Notes under the pieces: generated by a model
What the model saw: the letters and a program-made list of their open reading frames with translations, nothing else
The model's database searches: none
Told to the model about the DNA's origin: nothing
Part shown: positions 7,276 to 13,537 of the stretch, one piece after another
Layout of the letters: each line of letters begins with the position of its first letter
Position numbering within the stretch: position 1 is the stretch's first letter
Assembly: GCA_964368425.1 (NCBI GenBank)
Contig: CAYJAP010000017.1
Location: 1 to 13,537 of the forward strand
DNA length: 13,537 nucleotides
Direction of reading: 5' to 3'
DNA from: CAYJAP01 sp964368425
Lineage (GTDB): Bacteria > Bacillota > Clostridia > Christensenellales > UBA1242
Translations under genes and position numbers: made by a program

Positions 7276-7306
7276 ACATCTCCCCTAACTCTCTTTGATG
7301 TATGTT
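7261..7306 (-). terminator. Terminator-like hairpin overlapping the cwlD start
   Basis: On the minus strand the 10-bp stem AACATACATC / GATGTATGTT (arms 7297-7306 and 7271-7280) encloses a 16-base loop that contains most of the cwlD SD. It is followed directly by TTTTTCTTTT, which is also the second to fifth codons of cwlD. It could end tsaD transcripts, hide the cwlD start from ribosomes, or both. Only 3 of 10 pairs are G-C, so its strength is uncertain. Confidence 0.5.
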
Positions 7307-7338
7307 ATTCTGGATATTTTCAATTTATGACTTGTACA

Positions 7339-8415
7339 TTAACGAATGTCGTTTTTTAAATGGATTCCACTCTCTACAGATAAATCCATAAAGGCTAGGT
7401 TTTGTCCAGATCTAATACTGTTGTATGCCTCTGCTCCTATCATTGCCGCGTTATCCGTGCATAACTTCAGTGGCGGATAATACAGATCTATCTTCTCCAT
7501 CTTGCATCTCTCATCAAGCTGCTCTCTAAGATAACTGTTAGCACTCACGCCCCCAGCTAACACAAGAGTGTTGAGCTTGAATTTTTTGCAAGCCCTGATA
7601 CTTTTCTCAATCAACTCGCCTATAGCCTCTACCTGAAAACTAGCACAAACATCTTCTACACAAATCTCTTGGTTCTTCTGCTTGGCTGTATTAATATAGT
7701 TTATAACCGCTGTCTTTAGCCCACTATAACTAAAACTAAAATTATTTTTTGCAACAGGTTTCTTTATAAAAGATATGCTCTTCTTCCCCCGCTTAGCAGT
7801 ACTATCAACTATAGGTCCTCCGGGATATCCTAAACCTAATACTTTAGCAACCTTATCATAAGCTTCTCCCACAGCGTCATCGGTAGTGCTTCCTATCAAC
7901 TCGTATTGGGAATAATCATTAACCTTTAACAACGCAGTATGTCCACCACTAACCACTAAACAAATGTACGGCGGTCGCAAGTCCTTGTGCTGGATATAGT
8001 TGGCACTGATATGCCCATGTATGTGGTTCACTTTTATTAGCGGAATCTCCAGTGCATATGCCAAAGCCTTTGCAAAACTTACTCCCACTAGTAACGCACC
8101 CATCAGCCCCGCTCCATAAGTTACTGCAATAGCGTCTACCCGCTGCAAACTAATCTCCGCCTTCTCCAAACACTCACGTAAAACACCGTTTATAGCCAGT
8201 AAATGATTGCGGCTAGCCACCTCAGGTACAACGCCACCGAACTTTTTATGTATGTCTATCTGACTGGAAATAATATTACTAAGCACCTCTGTCCCGTTTT
8301 TAACGATGGAAATACTCGTCTCATCGCAAGAAGACTCAATGGCAAGGATATAGATGTCCTTTGCCATATTTTTTCTTAAGTTATCAAATTTTTCTTTTGC
8401 AATTTCTTTATACAT
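7339..8415 (-). CDS. tsaD: tRNA N6-threonylcarbamoyladenosine transferase TsaD
   Basis: TsaD (Kae1/YgjD/Gcp family) transfers the threonylcarbamoyl group from TC-AMP to A37 of tRNAs that read ANN codons, acting with TsaB and TsaE. ASKHA-fold motifs are intact in the 358-residue product: ESSCDET (27-33), a metal-binding H131/H135 pair in NHIHGH, SGGHT (156-160) and GEAYDKVAKVLGLGYPGGP (183-201). LAGGVSANSYLR (287-298) and TDNAAMIG, with metal ligand D321, follow. The frame starts 2 bases after the prfB stop, without a strong SD, which suggests translational coupling. An internal ATG at 8367 (MAKDIYILAIESS) would give 342 residues, nearer the usual length, but its SD is also weak. tsaB and tsaE are not in the window. 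Confidence 0.97.
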   Translation of the reverse strand: MYKEIAKEKFDNLRKNMAKDIYILAIESSCDETSISIVKNGTEVLSNIISSQIDIHKKFGGVVPEVASRNHLLAINGVLRECLEKAEISLQRVDAIAVTYGAGLMGALLVGVSFAKALAYALEIPLIKVNHIHGHISANYIQHKDLRPPYICLVVSGGHTALLKVNDYSQYELIGSTTDDAVGEAYDKVAKVLGLGYPGGPIVDSTAKRGKKSISFIKKPVAKNNFSFSYSGLKTAVINYINTAKQKNQEICVEDVCASFQVEAIGELIEKSIRACKKFKLNTLVLAGGVSANSYLREQLDERCKMEKIDLYYPPLKLCTDNAAMIGAEAYNSIRSGQNLAFMDLSVESGIHLKNDIR

Positions 8416-8417
8416 TA

Positions 8418-9513
8418 CTACACACTCTTTTTCAAATAATCTAATATAAACCCTTTTATATCACCGTCCATGACGCCCGAAACATCCGACGTCTCATAAT
8501 TAGTTCGATGATCCTTCACCATAGTGTACGGACAGAACACGTACGAGCGAATCTGACTTCCCCACTCAATCTTTTTCAAACTTCCCTTTATTTCAGAGAT
8601 TTTAGATAACTCCTCTTCCTCTCGTCTTGCAACCAACTTACTCTGCAACATAGACATCGCCGTCTCGCGGTTTTGTATCTGAGAACGCTCTGTCTGACAG
8701 GTTACAACAATACCCGTCGGAAGATGGGTGATACGTATAGCACTGTCGGTAGTATTTACATGTTGGCCGCCTGCACCCGAGCTACGGAAAGTGTCCACCC
8801 TGATGTCTTCTGGCTTAATAGTTATATCCTTGACTTCGTCAACTTGAGGAATACACTCCACACTCGCAAAACTGGTATGACGCCTCTTGTTGGAATCAAA
8901 AGGAGAGATTCTAACAAGACGATGTATGCCTTTCTCTGATTTCAAGTATCCGTATGCTCTCTCACCCTCTACGAGAAACGATACGCTCTTGATCCCTGCC
9001 TCATCCCCAGCAAGATAATCCAACACCTTTACTTTATATCCCTCTCGCTCACAAAAACGAGTGTACATTCTGTACAACATCTCCACCCAGTCCTGAGCCT
9101 CTGTGCCACCTGCACCTGAGTGCAAGCTTATTATAGCGTTGTTTTCATCATATCTACCACTTAATAGATTCTCTACCATCATACTCTCTATAGTGGCTTC
9201 CAAATCTTTAATAGCAGAATTTATATCTTTAATATACTGTTCTTCGCCCTCTAATTGAGCCAACTCAATTAGCAGCTTAATATCTCCCAAAGAAGCGTCT
9301 AAATTACTTATTCTACCTAATTTTTTTACTACAGCACTCTCCTGCTTATTTATATCTTTTGCGTGTTTTATATCTTCCCAAAACCCATCTTTAGTCTGTA
9401 TAACCTTTATTCGTACTAACTTTTCGTTAAGCGACTTCGGGTCAAAGATACTCCTTAATGGAGGCTATCTTTTGCGTTAACTCTGCAATTTTTTGTATCT
9501 GTGAATCTAACAT
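8418..9513 (-). CDS. prfB: Peptide chain release factor 2 (RF2), made by programmed +1 frameshift
   Basis: RF2 recognises UAA and UGA and triggers peptide release. The gene is in two frames. ATG at 9513 (SD AGGAGAG) opens 23 codons ending CTT, followed by in-frame TGA (9442-9444). A +1 shift then continues at GAC (9441-9443) as DPKSLNEKLVRIK to the stop at 8418. The joined product is 364 residues, the usual RF2 length. It carries the stop-codon-reading tripeptide SPF (about 203-205) and the catalytic GGQ (about 248-250) in SSGAGGQHVNTTDSAIRITH. FWEDIKHA in the N-terminal region matches RF2 helical domain 1. The frameshift is autoregulatory: low RF2 lets ribosomes pause at UGA and slip. It lies downstream of secA, as in Bacillus, but two peptide ORFs lie between them. 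The TTG-started frame at 9290 is only the shifted-frame fragment. Confidence 0.97.
9441..9456 (-). promoter_or_regulatory. prfB programmed +1 frameshift site
   Basis: The minus strand reads AAGGAG-TAT-CTT-TGA-C. An internal SD-like AAGGAG (9451-9456) sits three bases before the slippery CTT (9445-9447), which is followed by the stop TGA and then C. This is the same arrangement as the E. coli prfB site (SD, UAU, CUU, UGA C). Downstream sequence matches RF2 only in the +1 frame. Confidence 0.97.
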
Positions 9514-9548
9514 ATCTCTCCTAAAATAGACACGGAAAAAAGCACTCT

Positions 9549-9575
9549 ACTGTTTACACCTATTTTTTAAACAGT
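9549..9575 (-). other. Hairpin between the second peptide ORF and prfB, possible attenuator
   Basis: On the minus strand the perfect 8-bp arms ACTGTTTA (9568-9575) and TAAACAGT (9549-9556) enclose an 11-base loop holding the stop codon of the second peptide ORF. Seven bases later comes a run of six T. The gap between stem and T-run is wider than in a standard terminator, so it may only weakly reduce read-through into prfB. Confidence 0.4.
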
Positions 9576-9637
9576 TTCGTAATTTCCGCACTTAGATTTT
9601 TCATCATTTCATATATGGCATGAATAAATACCGACAT
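9560..9637 (-). CDS. Small amphipathic peptide B, 25 residues, PSM-like
   Basis: A very short ORF with an excellent SD, GAGGAG, six bases before its ATG. The product starts MSVFIHAIYEMM and ends ITKLFKK. Hydrophobic residues F4, I8, M11/M12, L15, I19 and L22/F23 recur every three to four positions, so a helix would have one greasy face. The other face carries K, E, N, S and T, with net charge about +2. There is no signal peptide, cysteine or proline. In an ungapped alignment it shares 9 of 23 positions with the peptide encoded 20 bases upstream. Length, charge and pattern resemble staphylococcal alpha-type phenol-soluble modulins, which act as secreted membrane-active or surfactant peptides. 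That function is inference here. A regulatory leader peptide or membrane-targeted toxin is possible. Confidence 0.6.
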   Translation of the reverse strand: MSVFIHAIYEMMKNLSAEITKLFKK

Positions 9638-9657
9638 ATCCTTCTCCTCAACAATCA

Positions 9658-9729
9658 CTAAAACAACTTTTTAAATTCGTTTTCGATTGCCTTTGCCATT
9701 ATTTGGATAAACTTAGTAAAAATTCCCAT
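9658..9729 (-). CDS. Small amphipathic peptide A, 23 residues, PSM-like
   Basis: A short ORF whose SD, AAGGGG, overlaps the secA stop codon and lies 5 bases before the ATG, so it should be translated from the secA message. The product opens MGIFTKFIQIM and ends EFKKLF. I3/F4, F7/I8, M11, I15, F19 and L22/F23 would form the hydrophobic side of a helix; K, Q, E and N fall on the other side, net charge about +2. It has no signal peptide. It resembles staphylococcal alpha-type phenol-soluble modulins in length, the MGI opening, the lysine spacing and the IE-x-x-F element. It is a likely paralogue of the next peptide, though their codons differ widely, which suggests that the protein sequence is what is kept. 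Biological role is not shown by the sequence. Confidence 0.6.
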   Translation of the reverse strand: MGIFTKFIQIMAKAIENEFKKLF

Positions 9730-9738
9730 ATCTACCCC

Positions 9739-12669
9739 TTACTGTTTACCACAACAGTTTTTATATTTTCTCCCACTTCCACATGGGCAAGGATCGTTTC
9801 TTCCAACAACTTTATCTTTTTTCGCGTTACTTCCGTTACTTTTATTATCTACCATAACAATTTTCTTATTCTCTTGTGGGATAGGCTGAGGTTTTTTCAC
9901 ATCAGTACGAATATTCATTAGTATACGAGCGATATCCTCTCTGATACGGTTAATCATACTGTCGAACATCTCAAAGCCTTCTTGCTTGTAAACAACTACC
10001 GGATCATGCTGCCCGTATTGACGTAGAGAAATTTCGTTTCGTAGGATTGTCATGTCGTCAATCTGGTTCATCCAGTGGTTATCCACCACCTTTAACATAA
10101 CATCTCGCTCTACAGCCAGCGGATCGATTCCTAAAGCCTTTATCTCTGAGCTCTTACTATCGTAAATTGCAATCGCCTTTTGTGCCACCGCATCGCTCAA
10201 CTCTTCTCTCTCCAAATCTTCTACAAGCTCTGCCGTCACAAACTTAGTTTCGAACGGTAATACTTTACCATCTAAAGCGTTGTTAAGAGCATCTAAATCC
10301 CATAAATCGTACGTCTTACTCTCGTCAATGTTACTGTAAACAATATCCTTAGCGTACTCGTTAATCATGTCCACAACCTCGCCGTGAACATCTGTACCAT
10401 CTAGCACCTTGTTTCTTTCGCCATAGATAATCGTACGTTGTTTATTCAATACATCGTCATAAACTAACGTCGCATGTCGAGCACTGAAGTTGTATCCCTC
10501 AATACGTTTTTGTGCCCTTTCAATCTGTTTAGTAAGCATCTTTATCTGGAAAGCGGTATCAGAATCTATACGGAAGAAATTCATGATAGACTTCATCCTG
10601 TCACCGCCGAAACGTCGAACTAAATCATCTTCCATACTCACGAAGAACACGCTGCTACCAGGATCTCCCTGACGCCCAGCACGTCCACGCAACTGGTTAT
10701 CAATACGTCTAGACTCATGACGCTCTGTGCCTATAACATGTAGCCCGCCCAGCTCTATAACTTTCTGCTTGTCCGCATCAGTCATCGCCTTGAACTTAGC
10801 CAAAAACTCCTGATATTTTGTACGCGCCTCTTTTAACTCTTTGTTATTGGTGTCCACAAAACTTGTACAGAAATCTATCTGTACATCTGTATAACCTAAA
10901 TCTCTAAGTCTTTGTTTAGCCATAAACTCAGGGTTTCCACCTAACAAAATATCTGTACCACGACCCGCCATGTTAGTAGCGATCGTAACCTGCCCAAGCT
11001 GTCCAGCCTGTGCAATTATCTCACTTTCCTGTTGGTGATTCTTAGCGTTTAACACCTTATGCATCACCTTTTCACGACGCAATAAAGCGCTTAACTGCTC
11101 ACTCTTCTCTATAGTAAGAGTACCGACAAGAATCGGTCTTCCCTGCCCGTGAATATCCATTATCTCTTTAACAACGTTTCGTAATTTACCTTCTTCGGTT
11201 GTATAAATGACGTCAGCATAATCGTTTCTTATCATATCTTTGTTAGTTGGAATGGTCACAACGTCAAGGTTATATATCTGATTAAACTCATTTTCTTCTG
11301 TCTTAGCAGTACCCGTCATACCACTAATCTTTTTATATAAACGGAAGTAGTTCTGGAAAGTGATGGTAGCCAAGGTCTTGTTCTCATCCTTGATTTCCAC
11401 ACCCTCTTTCGCCTCAATAGCCTGATGCAAACCGTTCGAATACTGTCTTCCCTCCATCAACCGACCGGTGAACTCGTCGACTATAACGATCTTCCCGTCT
11501 TTAATGATGTAGTTATTATCTATCTTCATGATATGCTGTGCCTGTAAAGCATTACGTATCAAGTGGTTAATCTGAAGATTGTCGGCGTCACCCAAGTTGT
11601 CTATGCCAAAGAACTTCTCCGCTTTCTCTATACCAACATCACTTAAACGGATAGCTTTTTCCTTAGCATCAATCTCGTAGTCCAAACTAAGCGAGGATAC
11701 AACGTCCAGCGCCTTGTTGAACAAATCATCTTCCACAAGAGACTCTATCTCAACGTCCTTTCTCCTGTCTCTCTTTTTTGCATACTTTGTGTATAGAGCA
11801 AGCTCAACACATCGTTTTATATCCTTATGCTTACTGTCTTGCAAATTCCCAATCTGGAACGCTCGCTCAATTTTGTACTCACCCGACTTCGTCAAATCTA
11901 CAAAATTTGTATCCTCATCGACAGTGTAGTCAACTATCAAGCTCTTAGCAAACTTACTGGCCTTGGTGTAAATATCACTACTCTTCATACCCAAACCACT
12001 GATAATAAGAGGCGTTCTCGCCTCATCGATTAAGATACTATCCACCTCGTCGACAATAGCAAAATTGTAGCCTCTGCTCACCCTGTCTTCTTTCCTAATA
12101 GCCATGTTATCACGCAGATAATCAAATCCTAGCTCGTTGTTCGTGCTGTAAGTTATATCGCACTCGTACGCCTTCCTCTTTTCATCGGGCGACATCTTAC
12201 TTAAAGACACTCCTACTGTTAAACCTAAGAACTTGAATATCTTGCCCATCCACTCAGCGTCACGAGCCGTCAAATATTCATTGACCGTAACAATATGTAC
12301 ACCCTTCTCTTCTAAAGCAACCAAATACGCAGGCAACGTCTCAACTAATGTTTTACCTTCACCAGTACGCATCTCCGCGATTCGCCCCTGAAACAGAGCA
12401 ATACCGCCCAACAACTGAACGTGGTAATGACGCAACCCAATAACTCTCTCACTAGCCTCACGCACGCACGCAAAAGCATCCGGTAAAAGCTGTAGTAATG
12501 TTTCGCCGTTAGCCAATCTCTCCTTTAATATCTTTGTAGTTTCTTTTAGCTGCGCGTCTGTCTTACTCTTGTACTCATCAGCCTTATCTTCAATTTTCTG
12601 AGCAATCTTTTCTAGTTTGGCAATACTGCGAGTATTATCGGATTTAAACAACATTTTTAGTAGCCCCAT
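9739..12669 (-). CDS. secA: Preprotein translocase ATPase SecA
   Basis: SecA drives Sec-dependent export by pushing preproteins through SecYEG using ATP. In the 976-residue product, Walker A MRTGEGKT is at 100-107, DEVD at 207-210, and GRLMEGRQYSNGLHQAIEAK and TFQNYFRLYKKISGMTGTA follow. The second nucleotide-binding domain has NMAGRGTDI and RIDNQLRGRAGRQGDPG. The C-terminal zinc tail carries C961, C963, C972 and C973. It is longer than Bacillus SecA (about 840). One insertion after NMAGRGTDILLGGNPEF is common in clostridia. The other is an 83-residue in-register repeat (247-329 and 330-412). Two adjacent ATGs exist; I use the second (12669) because AGGAG is then 5 bases away rather than 2. 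First gene of the secA-peptides-prfB-tsaD operon. Confidence 0.98.
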   Translation of the reverse strand: MGLLKMLFKSDNTRSIAKLEKIAQKIEDKADEYKSKTDAQLKETTKILKERLANGETLLQLLPDAFACVREASERVIGLRHYHVQLLGGIALFQGRIAEMRTGEGKTLVETLPAYLVALEEKGVHIVTVNEYLTARDAEWMGKIFKFLGLTVGVSLSKMSPDEKRKAYECDITYSTNNELGFDYLRDNMAIRKEDRVSRGYNFAIVDEVDSILIDEARTPLIISGLGMKSSDIYTKASKFAKSLIVDYTVDEDTNFVDLTKSGEYKIERAFQIGNLQDSKHKDIKRCVELALYTKYAKKRDRRKDVEIESLVEDDLFNKALDVVSSLSLDYEIDAKEKAIRLSDVGIEKAEKFFGIDNLGDADNLQINHLIRNALQAQHIMKIDNNYIIKDGKIVIVDEFTGRLMEGRQYSNGLHQAIEAKEGVEIKDENKTLATITFQNYFRLYKKISGMTGTAKTEENEFNQIYNLDVVTIPTNKDMIRNDYADVIYTTEEGKLRNVVKEIMDIHGQGRPILVGTLTIEKSEQLSALLRREKVMHKVLNAKNHQQESEIIAQAGQLGQVTIATNMAGRGTDILLGGNPEFMAKQRLRDLGYTDVQIDFCTSFVDTNNKELKEARTKYQEFLAKFKAMTDADKQKVIELGGLHVIGTERHESRRIDNQLRGRAGRQGDPGSSVFFVSMEDDLVRRFGGDRMKSIMNFFRIDSDTAFQIKMLTKQIERAQKRIEGYNFSARHATLVYDDVLNKQRTIIYGERNKVLDGTDVHGEVVDMINEYAKDIVYSNIDESKTYDLWDLDALNNALDGKVLPFETKFVTAELVEDLEREELSDAVAQKAIAIYDSKSSEIKALGIDPLAVERDVMLKVVDNHWMNQIDDMTILRNEISLRQYGQHDPVVVYKQEGFEMFDSMINRIREDIARILMNIRTDVKKPQPIPQENKKIVMVDNKSNGSNAKKDKVVGRNDPCPCGSGRKYKNCCGKQ

Positions 12670-12745
12670 CATCTCTCCTCAATGGTTAATAAATTACATG
12701 TACCAAGCACACATAAAATAATGCAAAATTAAGATTTTACACTTA

Positions 12746-12774
12746 ATTGTACTCTATTTGTGCTAAATTTTCAA
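12746..12774 (-). promoter_or_regulatory. SigA-type promoter of the secA operon
   Basis: On the minus strand TTGAAA (-35, 12769-12774) and TACAAT (-10, 12746-12751) are separated by exactly 17 bases. Predicted start is near 12739, leaving a leader of about 70 bases with the SD TTGAGGAG. This is the best promoter match in the window. Confidence 0.75.
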
Positions 12775-12839
12775 TAAAATTGCGGTAATAATATAATTAA
12801 TAGCAAAATAAAATACAAAAACTTCAATAATTAGCACAA
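12758..12839. repeat. 9-base inverted repeat, one arm inside the secA promoter spacer
   Basis: TTGTGCTAA (12758-12766) lies between the -35 and -10 boxes of the secA promoter. Its perfect inverse TTAGCACAA is at 12831-12839, about 64 bases further upstream. Two matching half-sites of this kind could bind a looping regulator. The region is AT-rich, so chance is not excluded. Confidence 0.35.
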
Positions 12840-12898
12840 GCACTAACACATAACAAAAAATAAAACACGTTACAAGCCTTTATTAATCACTAACTACT

Positions 12899-12929
12899 GA
12901 AATAAAAAACCAGGCGAACGAACCTGATT
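12899..12929 (-). terminator. Rho-independent terminator of the partial gene at the window end
   Basis: On the minus strand the stem AATCAGG / CCTGGTT (arms 12923-12929 and 12908-12914, one U-G pair) has an 8-base loop and is followed by TTTTATTTC. It lies about 145 bases past the stop at 13073. The 31-base element matches the terminator after recR at 26 of 31 positions. Confidence 0.75.
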
Positions 12930-13072
12930 TTATATATTTTTTCTAGTTATGTTTGTGTGGGGAAAATTACCCCTCTTTTATTTATTACATGTTTTTATTT
13001 GCTATATCTTTCTTTCTCTGTTGCCATAGTTTTTCTGCTATAGCTTTTTTTATTACTTATCTTTCTTTCAAT

Positions 13073-13537
13073 TTACCCTTGGGTGAAAACTCCGAGGTCG
13101 CCGAGTTCACAGCTGAAAGCTTTGCCTTCGAAGTAACTACCGAATATAATTTCGATGTAGTTGGAACCTGCGTTTCCAATTGTGGAAGATATACTTCCGT
13201 TAGAGTTTTCGGTTACAGAAACTTTCTCGTTGCTTCCGTTATAGCTCCCCAAGTTGAATGGTGTAGCAGATTCGAATAGGAAGGTTGTTTTAGTACTGTT
13301 TACACTAATACTTTTTGTTGTTTTGAATACCTCAACACCGTTTGTTACTACTCTTAATGTAACATCTGCTAAGAAGGTGTCTGCGCTGTCTATATACACG
13401 CTAAGGTTCTTTATGGATACAGCTGATGTTTTTAGTATCATATTAGCTGGACCATCAAAGTCGTTCTCTCTGTCTGTACTACTCTCTAACTGTTTCTTGC
13501 TCAAAATACCGTTACCGTCAGCAGTGTGTTTGTAAAC
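13073..13537 (-). CDS. C-terminal part of an unrecognised beta-rich protein (partial)
   Basis: The frame is open to the window edge, so the start lies outside; 154 residues are visible. I do not recognise the family. It opens with HTADGNGILSKKQLESS, where DGNG could be a calcium loop or simply a turn. Alternating hydrophobic and polar stretches follow, with many S, T, N and G, such as SVYIDSADTFLADVTLRVVT, KSISVNSTKTTFLF and SNGSISSTIGNAGSNYIEII. This is typical of beta-sandwich modules in extracellular or surface proteins. It ends GDLGVFTQG with no sorting motif (LPxTG), membrane anchor or C-terminal hydrophobic segment in view. A TTG at 13504 could be mistaken for a start, but the frame continues upstream of it without a stop. 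Surface or secreted location is inference from composition. Confidence 0.7.
   Translation of the reverse strand, partial: VYKHTADGNGILSKKQLESSTDRENDFDGPANMILKTSAVSIKNLSVYIDSADTFLADVTLRVVTNGVEVFKTTKSISVNSTKTTFLFESATPFNLGSYNGSNEKVSVTENSNGSISSTIGNAGSNYIEIIFGSYFEGKAFSCELGDLGVFTQG

Larger units (their letters stand above)
9548..9749. repeat. 10-base direct repeat flanking the two-peptide cassette
   Basis: TACTGTTTAC occurs at 9548-9557 and again at 9740-9749. The second copy covers the last codons of secA; the first lies in the loop and arm of the hairpin after peptide B. Together they bracket both peptide ORFs, with a repeat period of 192 bases. This could mark an insertion or a recombination scar, or be chance. 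Confidence 0.45.
12673..13072. other. Non-coding region upstream of secA
   Basis: About 400 AT-rich bases without a credible gene. It holds the secA leader and promoter (12746-12774), a 9-base inverted repeat, a terminator (12899-12929) for the gene upstream, and a small GGGG-7-CCCC hairpin (12959-12973). Frames seen on the plus strand here consist of T-rich sequence and run antisense into the next gene, so I do not call them. Confidence 0.7.

Noticed and set aside
8418..9290. RF2 as a truncated gene starting with TTG at 9290
   Set aside because: The missing N-terminal region is present upstream in two frames joined by a standard frameshift site.
12690..12715. Short minus-strand ORF (ATG TGT GCT TGG TAC ATG TAA) in the secA leader as a SecM-like sensor peptide
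   Set aside because: It is only six codons, with no SD and no arrest-like sequence.
12959..12973. GGGG-7-CCCC hairpin as a second terminator for the partial gene
   Set aside because: The stem is only four pairs and no T-run follows on the minus strand. The element at 12899-12929 is a better terminator.
12953..13279. Plus-strand ORF of 108 codons opening with a hydrophobic stretch
   Set aside because: It has no SD, its first part is T-rich non-coding DNA, and the rest is antisense to the partial gene on the minus strand.
1..13537. CRISPR arrays, tRNA or rRNA genes, insertion sequences and prophage genes
   Set aside because: No spaced repeat arrays, cloverleaf-like sequence, rRNA sequence, transposase or integrase motif was seen on either strand.

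Overview
This is an AT-rich bacterial chromosome segment in which every convincing gene lies on the minus strand. Purine-rich Shine-Dalgarno (SD) sequences, many U-tailed terminators, an RF2 gene with a classical +1 frameshift site, a sigma-H family factor and a CwlD-like amidase all point to a low-GC Firmicute, most likely of the Clostridia. The exact lineage cannot be read from the sequence. Most genes are core housekeeping functions, so they are easy to name.

In the direction of transcription (high to low coordinates) the layout is as follows. The window opens with the C-terminal part of an unrecognised beta-rich protein (13537-13073) and its terminator near 12900. A roughly 400-base non-coding stretch follows and carries a good promoter for secA (12746-12774). 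Then come secA, two tiny tandem ORFs for amphipathic peptides (9658-9729 and 9560-9637), prfB (RF2, with programmed frameshift) and tsaD, all closely spaced as one operon. A hairpin sits over the start of the cwlD-like amidase gene. Between this gene and mrnC lie a terminator and a promoter nested in each other. From that promoter runs a tight operon of mrnC, rlmB, sigH, dnaX, ybaB/ebfC and recR, with gaps of -17 to +15 bases, closed by a terminator at about 2183-2213. A 169-residue protein of unknown function and a monocistronic M16 peptidase gene with its own promoter, palindromic operator and terminator complete the window.

Functionally, the secA operon combines protein export, translation termination and tRNA t6A modification. 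The mrnC operon combines 23S rRNA maturation and methylation, the transition-state sigma factor, the DNA polymerase III clamp-loader subunit, a nucleoid protein and recombinational repair.

The most unusual content is the pair of peptide ORFs between secA and prfB. They encode 23 and 25 residues, each has its own strong SD, they are mutually similar without gaps, and both are predicted amphipathic helices resembling staphylococcal phenol-soluble modulins. A perfect 10-base direct repeat flanks the pair. Other points of interest are an 83-residue in-register tandem duplication inside SecA, a terminator-like hairpin containing the cwlD start codon, the nested terminator and promoter before mrnC, and a palindrome centred on the -10 box of the M16 gene.
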